Origin: Gemmatimonadota bacterium
GTDB lineage: Bacteria; Gemmatimonadota; Gemmatimonadetes; Longimicrobiales; Longimicrobiaceae
Direction: 5' to 3'
DNA length: 14,017 nt
Assembly (NCBI GenBank): GCA_019348265.1
Contig: JAHWJV010000042.1
Coordinates: 1 to 14,017 of the forward strand
Positions 11,350 to 14,017 of the stretch are shown one piece after another. A model generated the notes under the pieces. It saw only the letters and a list, made by a program, of their open reading frames with translations, ran no database searches and had not been told where the DNA came from. Position 1 is the stretch's first letter, and every line of letters begins with the position of its first letter. The position numbers were made by a program, and so were the translations under genes.

Positions 11350-12992
11350 TGGCCAAAGCCGTCCGCTCGATCCGGCTGTACGACACCACGCTGCGTGACG
11401 GCACGCAGCGGGAGGGGCTCTCCCTATCCGTCGACGACAAGCTGCGGATCGCCGCGGAGCTGGACGCGCTGGGCGTGCACTACATCGAGGGCGGCTGGCC
11501 CGGCTCGAACCCGAAAGACGCCGAGTTCTTCGAGCGCGCCCGCGCCCTCGAGCTGCGCACCGCGCGGATCGCCGCCTTCGGAAGCACGCGCCACCAGAGC
11601 AACCGCTGCGACGACGACCCGAACCTCCGCGCGCTGGTCGACGCGGAAACGCCGGTCGTCACGCTGGTCGGCAAGACTTCCGCGCTCCACGTCGAGCGGG
11701 TGCTGGAGACGACGCGTGAGGAGAACCTCCGCATGATCTCCGAGAGCGTGGCCTACTTCAAGGAACGCGGCAAGGAAGTGGTGTTCGATGGCGAGCACTT
11801 CTTCGACGGATACCGATTGGACTCCGAGTACGCGCTGGCCACGCTAGCCGCCGCGGCCGACGCCGGTGCCGACTGCGTCGTCCTCTGCGACACCAATGGC
11901 GGCTCGCTTCCCGAGGACGTCGCGGAGATCGTTGCGCGCGTCGCGGAGCGCGTGTCGGCACCGCTGGGAATCCACACCCACAACGATGGCGGGCTCGCGG
12001 TCGCGAACGCCATGTCCGCCGTGCGCGCCGGATGCGTCCACGTCCAGGGTACCATCAACGGATACGGCGAGCGGTGCGGGAACATAGACCTGATCCCGCT
12101 GATCGCGAACCTGCAGGTCAAGCTCGGCTACGCGTGCGTGGAGCCGGAGCAGCTACGGCGCCTGACGGAGGTGTCGCACCTGGTCGCAGACGTCGCCAAC
12201 CTGAACCCGGACGCACACGCGCCGTACGTGGGGCGCAGCGCCTTCGCCCACAAGGGCGGGATCCACGTCGCCGCGGTGCACAAGCTCTCCAGCAGCTACG
12301 AGCACGTGGATCCGGCGCTGGTCGGCAACGAGACGCGTGTGGTGGTGAGCGAGCTCGCGGGGCGGAAGAACGTGCGCGTGCGTGCCGAGGCGCTAGGGCT
12401 CGAGCTGAGCGGTCGCGAGCTGTCCGTGCTGCAGCGCGTGAAGGAGCTGGAGAGCCAGGGCTTCCAGTTCGAGGCCGCGGACGGCTCCTTCGAGATGCTG
12501 GTGCGGCGCACCGCGCCCGACTACCGCGCACCCTTCGAGCTGCTCGACTTCACCGTGATCGTGGCCAAGCAGGGGGAGGAGACCTCCCGCGTGCAGGCCA
12601 CCACCAAGATCCGGATCGGCAACGAGGTGATGCACACCGCCGCGGACGGGGACGGCCCGGTCAACGCGCTGGACGGCGCGATCCGAAAGGCGCTCGTCCC
12701 CCACTTCCCCGACCTCGCCGAGGTCAAGCTGGTGGATTACAAGGTGCGCATCGTGGACGCGCACCGCGGCTCCGCCGCGAAGCCCCGCGTGGTGATCGAA
12801 TCCGCGCGCGGCGAGGAGCGCTGGAGCACCCTAGGGTGCTCGGAGAACGTGATCGAAGCGAGCTGGCAGGCGCTCTGGGATTCGCTCGAGCTCCCCCTGC
12901 TGCGCGATCGCGACGCCGATAACGCCCGCCGAGGCATCAGTTCGGTAGTAAACGACCTTAGAGCGAAGCTCTCCACTCCAGTCCAGGCCTGA
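11349..12992 (+). CDS. cimA: (R)-citramalate synthase
   Basis: This protein has 547 residues and belongs to the LeuA-like family, with the citramalate synthase signature LYDTTLRDGTQREGLSLS (10-27) and YIEGGWPGSNPKD (45-57), which differs from LeuA (AGFP). Catalytic and metal residues are R16-D17 and H209-T-H211-N-D. GYGERCGN (238-245) is conserved. The C-terminal regulatory domain spans about 390-515. It should make (R)-citramalate from pyruvate and acetyl-CoA, which leads to 2-oxobutyrate and isoleucine without threonine deaminase. LeuC/LeuD and LeuB normally serve this route too, which fits its place between leuA and leuC. The ATG at 11349 overlaps the leuA stop and has GGGGAG five nt upstream. 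A GTG at 11337 would add four residues inside leuA and is less likely. The regulator is probably isoleucine, by family knowledge. Confidence 0.94.
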   Translation: MAKAVRSIRLYDTTLRDGTQREGLSLSVDDKLRIAAELDALGVHYIEGGWPGSNPKDAEFFERARALELRTARIAAFGSTRHQSNRCDDDPNLRALVDAETPVVTLVGKTSALHVERVLETTREENLRMISESVAYFKERGKEVVFDGEHFFDGYRLDSEYALATLAAAADAGADCVVLCDTNGGSLPEDVAEIVARVAERVSAPLGIHTHNDGGLAVANAMSAVRAGCVHVQGTINGYGERCGNIDLIPLIANLQVKLGYACVEPEQLRRLTEVSHLVADVANLNPDAHAPYVGRSAFAHKGGIHVAAVHKLSSSYEHVDPALVGNETRVVVSELAGRKNVRVRAEALGLELSGRELSVLQRVKELESQGFQFEAADGSFEMLVRRTAPDYRAPFELLDFTVIVAKQGEETSRVQATTKIRIGNEVMHTAADGDGPVNALDGAIRKALVPHFPDLAEVKLVDYKVRIVDAHRGSAAKPRVVIESARGEERWSTLGCSENVIEASWQALWDSLELPLLRDRDADNARRGISSVVNDLRAKLSTPVQA

Positions 12993-12995
12993 TCC

Positions 12996-14017
12996 ATGTC
13001 GAGCCCTCGTACTCTGTTCCAGAAGATCTGGGACCTCCACCTGGTCCGCCCCGAGACGCCGCTGACGCCGGCGGTCCTCTACATCGACCTGCACCTCGTG
13101 CACGAGGTGACCTCACCTCAGGCGTTCACGGAGCTGCGCCAGCGCGGTCTGAAGGTGCGCCGTCCGGACCGCACCATCGCCACGATGGACCACTCGACCC
13201 CGACCACGCCCCGCGTAAAGGGCGTGATCCCGGTGAACGACGCGCAGGCGGCGGCGCAGCTCAAGCAGCTGGAGCAGAACTGCGCCGACTTCGGCGTGCC
13301 GCTCTTCGCGCTGGGCAGCGAGAAGCAGGGAATCGTGCACGTGATCGGGCCGGAGCAGGGGCTGACTCAACCCGGGATGACCATCGTCTGCGGCGATTCG
13401 CACACCTCGACGCACGGCGCCTTCGGCGCGCTGGCTTTCGGCATCGGCACCTCCGAGGTGGCGCACGTGCTGTCCACGCAGTGCTTGATCCAGAACCGCC
13501 CGAAGACGATGGAGATCCGCGTCGACGGCAAGCTCCAGCCCGGCGTCCAGGCCAAGGACATCATCCTCGCCATCATCGCCAAGATCGGGATCGGCGGCGG
13601 GACGGGCTACGTGGTCGAGTACACGGGCGAGGCCATCCGCGCGCTGAGCATGGAAGAGCGGATGACCATCTGCAACATGTCGATCGAGGCGGGTGCCCGC
13701 GCAGGCCTCATAGCGCCTGACGAGACCACCTTCGATTACATCAAGGGCCGCCCCGCCGCTCCGCAGGGCCCCGCGTGGGACGCAGCCGTAGAGGCTTGGA
13801 AGCTCCTGCCCACCGACGAGGGCGCGACCTATGACGCAACCGTCACGCTGGACGCCAACACGCTACGCCCGATGATCACCTACGGGACGAACCCCGGGAT
13901 GGGAATGCCGATCGACAGCAACGTGCCCGACCCGGCCACGATGAGTGATCCAAACCAGCGGCTTGCTCTCGAGAAGGCACTCCGCTACATGGACCTCCGG
14001 CCCGGCCAGCCCCTAAT
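12996..14017 (+). CDS. leuC: 3-isopropylmalate dehydratase large subunit (partial, runs off the window end)
   Basis: The first 340 codons are present, with no stop before the window ends. The N-terminus MSSPRTLFQKIWDLHLV and the blocks LYIDLHLVHEVTSPQAF, IATMDHSTPT, GPEQGLTQPGMTIVCGDSHT, GAFGALAFGIGTSEVAHVL, LAPDETTF-like IAPDETTFDYIKGR and TDEGATYD follow E. coli LeuC closely along its length. The three Fe-S ligand Cys residues of the family start about ten residues beyond the window edge, so they cannot be checked. With LeuD the enzyme isomerises 2-isopropylmalate to 3-isopropylmalate. It probably also acts on citramalate made by the cimA product. The ATG lies 3 bp after the cimA stop. No Shine-Dalgarno site is clear, so coupling to cimA translation is likely. 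leuD should lie downstream. Confidence 0.97.
   Translation, partial: MSSPRTLFQKIWDLHLVRPETPLTPAVLYIDLHLVHEVTSPQAFTELRQRGLKVRRPDRTIATMDHSTPTTPRVKGVIPVNDAQAAAQLKQLEQNCADFGVPLFALGSEKQGIVHVIGPEQGLTQPGMTIVCGDSHTSTHGAFGALAFGIGTSEVAHVLSTQCLIQNRPKTMEIRVDGKLQPGVQAKDIILAIIAKIGIGGGTGYVVEYTGEAIRALSMEERMTICNMSIEAGARAGLIAPDETTFDYIKGRPAAPQGPAWDAAVEAWKLLPTDEGATYDATVTLDANTLRPMITYGTNPGMGMPIDSNVPDPATMSDPNQRLALEKALRYMDLRPGQPL

Overview
This is a GC-rich bacterial window with every recognisable gene on the + strand. It splits into three blocks. The best guess for the source is Gemmatimonadota or a related high-GC Gram-negative-type phylum. That guess is inference from gene content, from short-unit intergenic repeats and from composition; the window holds no 16S rRNA or other decisive marker.

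Block 1 (155-8011) is a cell-wall synthesis and phospho-signalling cluster. In order it encodes an FhaA-like FHA protein, a PbpA-like class B penicillin-binding protein, a RodA/FtsW-type SEDS glycosyltransferase, a membrane-anchored PP2C Ser/Thr phosphatase, a second FhaA-like FHA protein and a PknB-like Ser/Thr kinase. The first five genes are separated by 6 bp or overlap by 4 bp (ATGA or GTGA), so they look like one translationally coupled operon. The kinase follows after a 105-bp gap filled by a dyad repeat. The same set of functions forms the actinobacterial fhaA-fhaB-pstP-rodA-pbpA-pknA-pknB locus. Here the order is changed, pknA is absent, and the kinase ends in three TPRs rather than PASTA repeats. 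The likely logic is that the kinase/phosphatase pair sets phosphothreonine marks, the FHA proteins read them, and the SEDS/PBP pair polymerises and cross-links peptidoglycan.

Block 2 (8012-9420) holds a small uncharacterised protein and a monofunctional prephenate dehydratase (pheA) with its own likely promoter.

Block 3 (9526-14017) is a branched-chain amino acid operon: leuA (2-isopropylmalate synthase), cimA ((R)-citramalate synthase) and leuC (isopropylmalate dehydratase large subunit, cut by the window end). It starts with a near-consensus sigma-70 promoter. Next comes a 33-codon leader peptide packed with Leu, Val and Ile codons, and then a strong intrinsic terminator just before leuA. 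An upstream segment copies the 3' arm of that terminator and can form an antiterminator. This is a classic ribosome-mediated attenuator, similar in layout to enterobacterial ilvL, and it is the strongest regulatory find in the window.

The main intergenic gaps carry short-unit (7-10 nt) tandem repeats or imperfect dyads of differing sequence. No rRNA, tRNA, CRISPR array, insertion sequence or prophage gene was seen.
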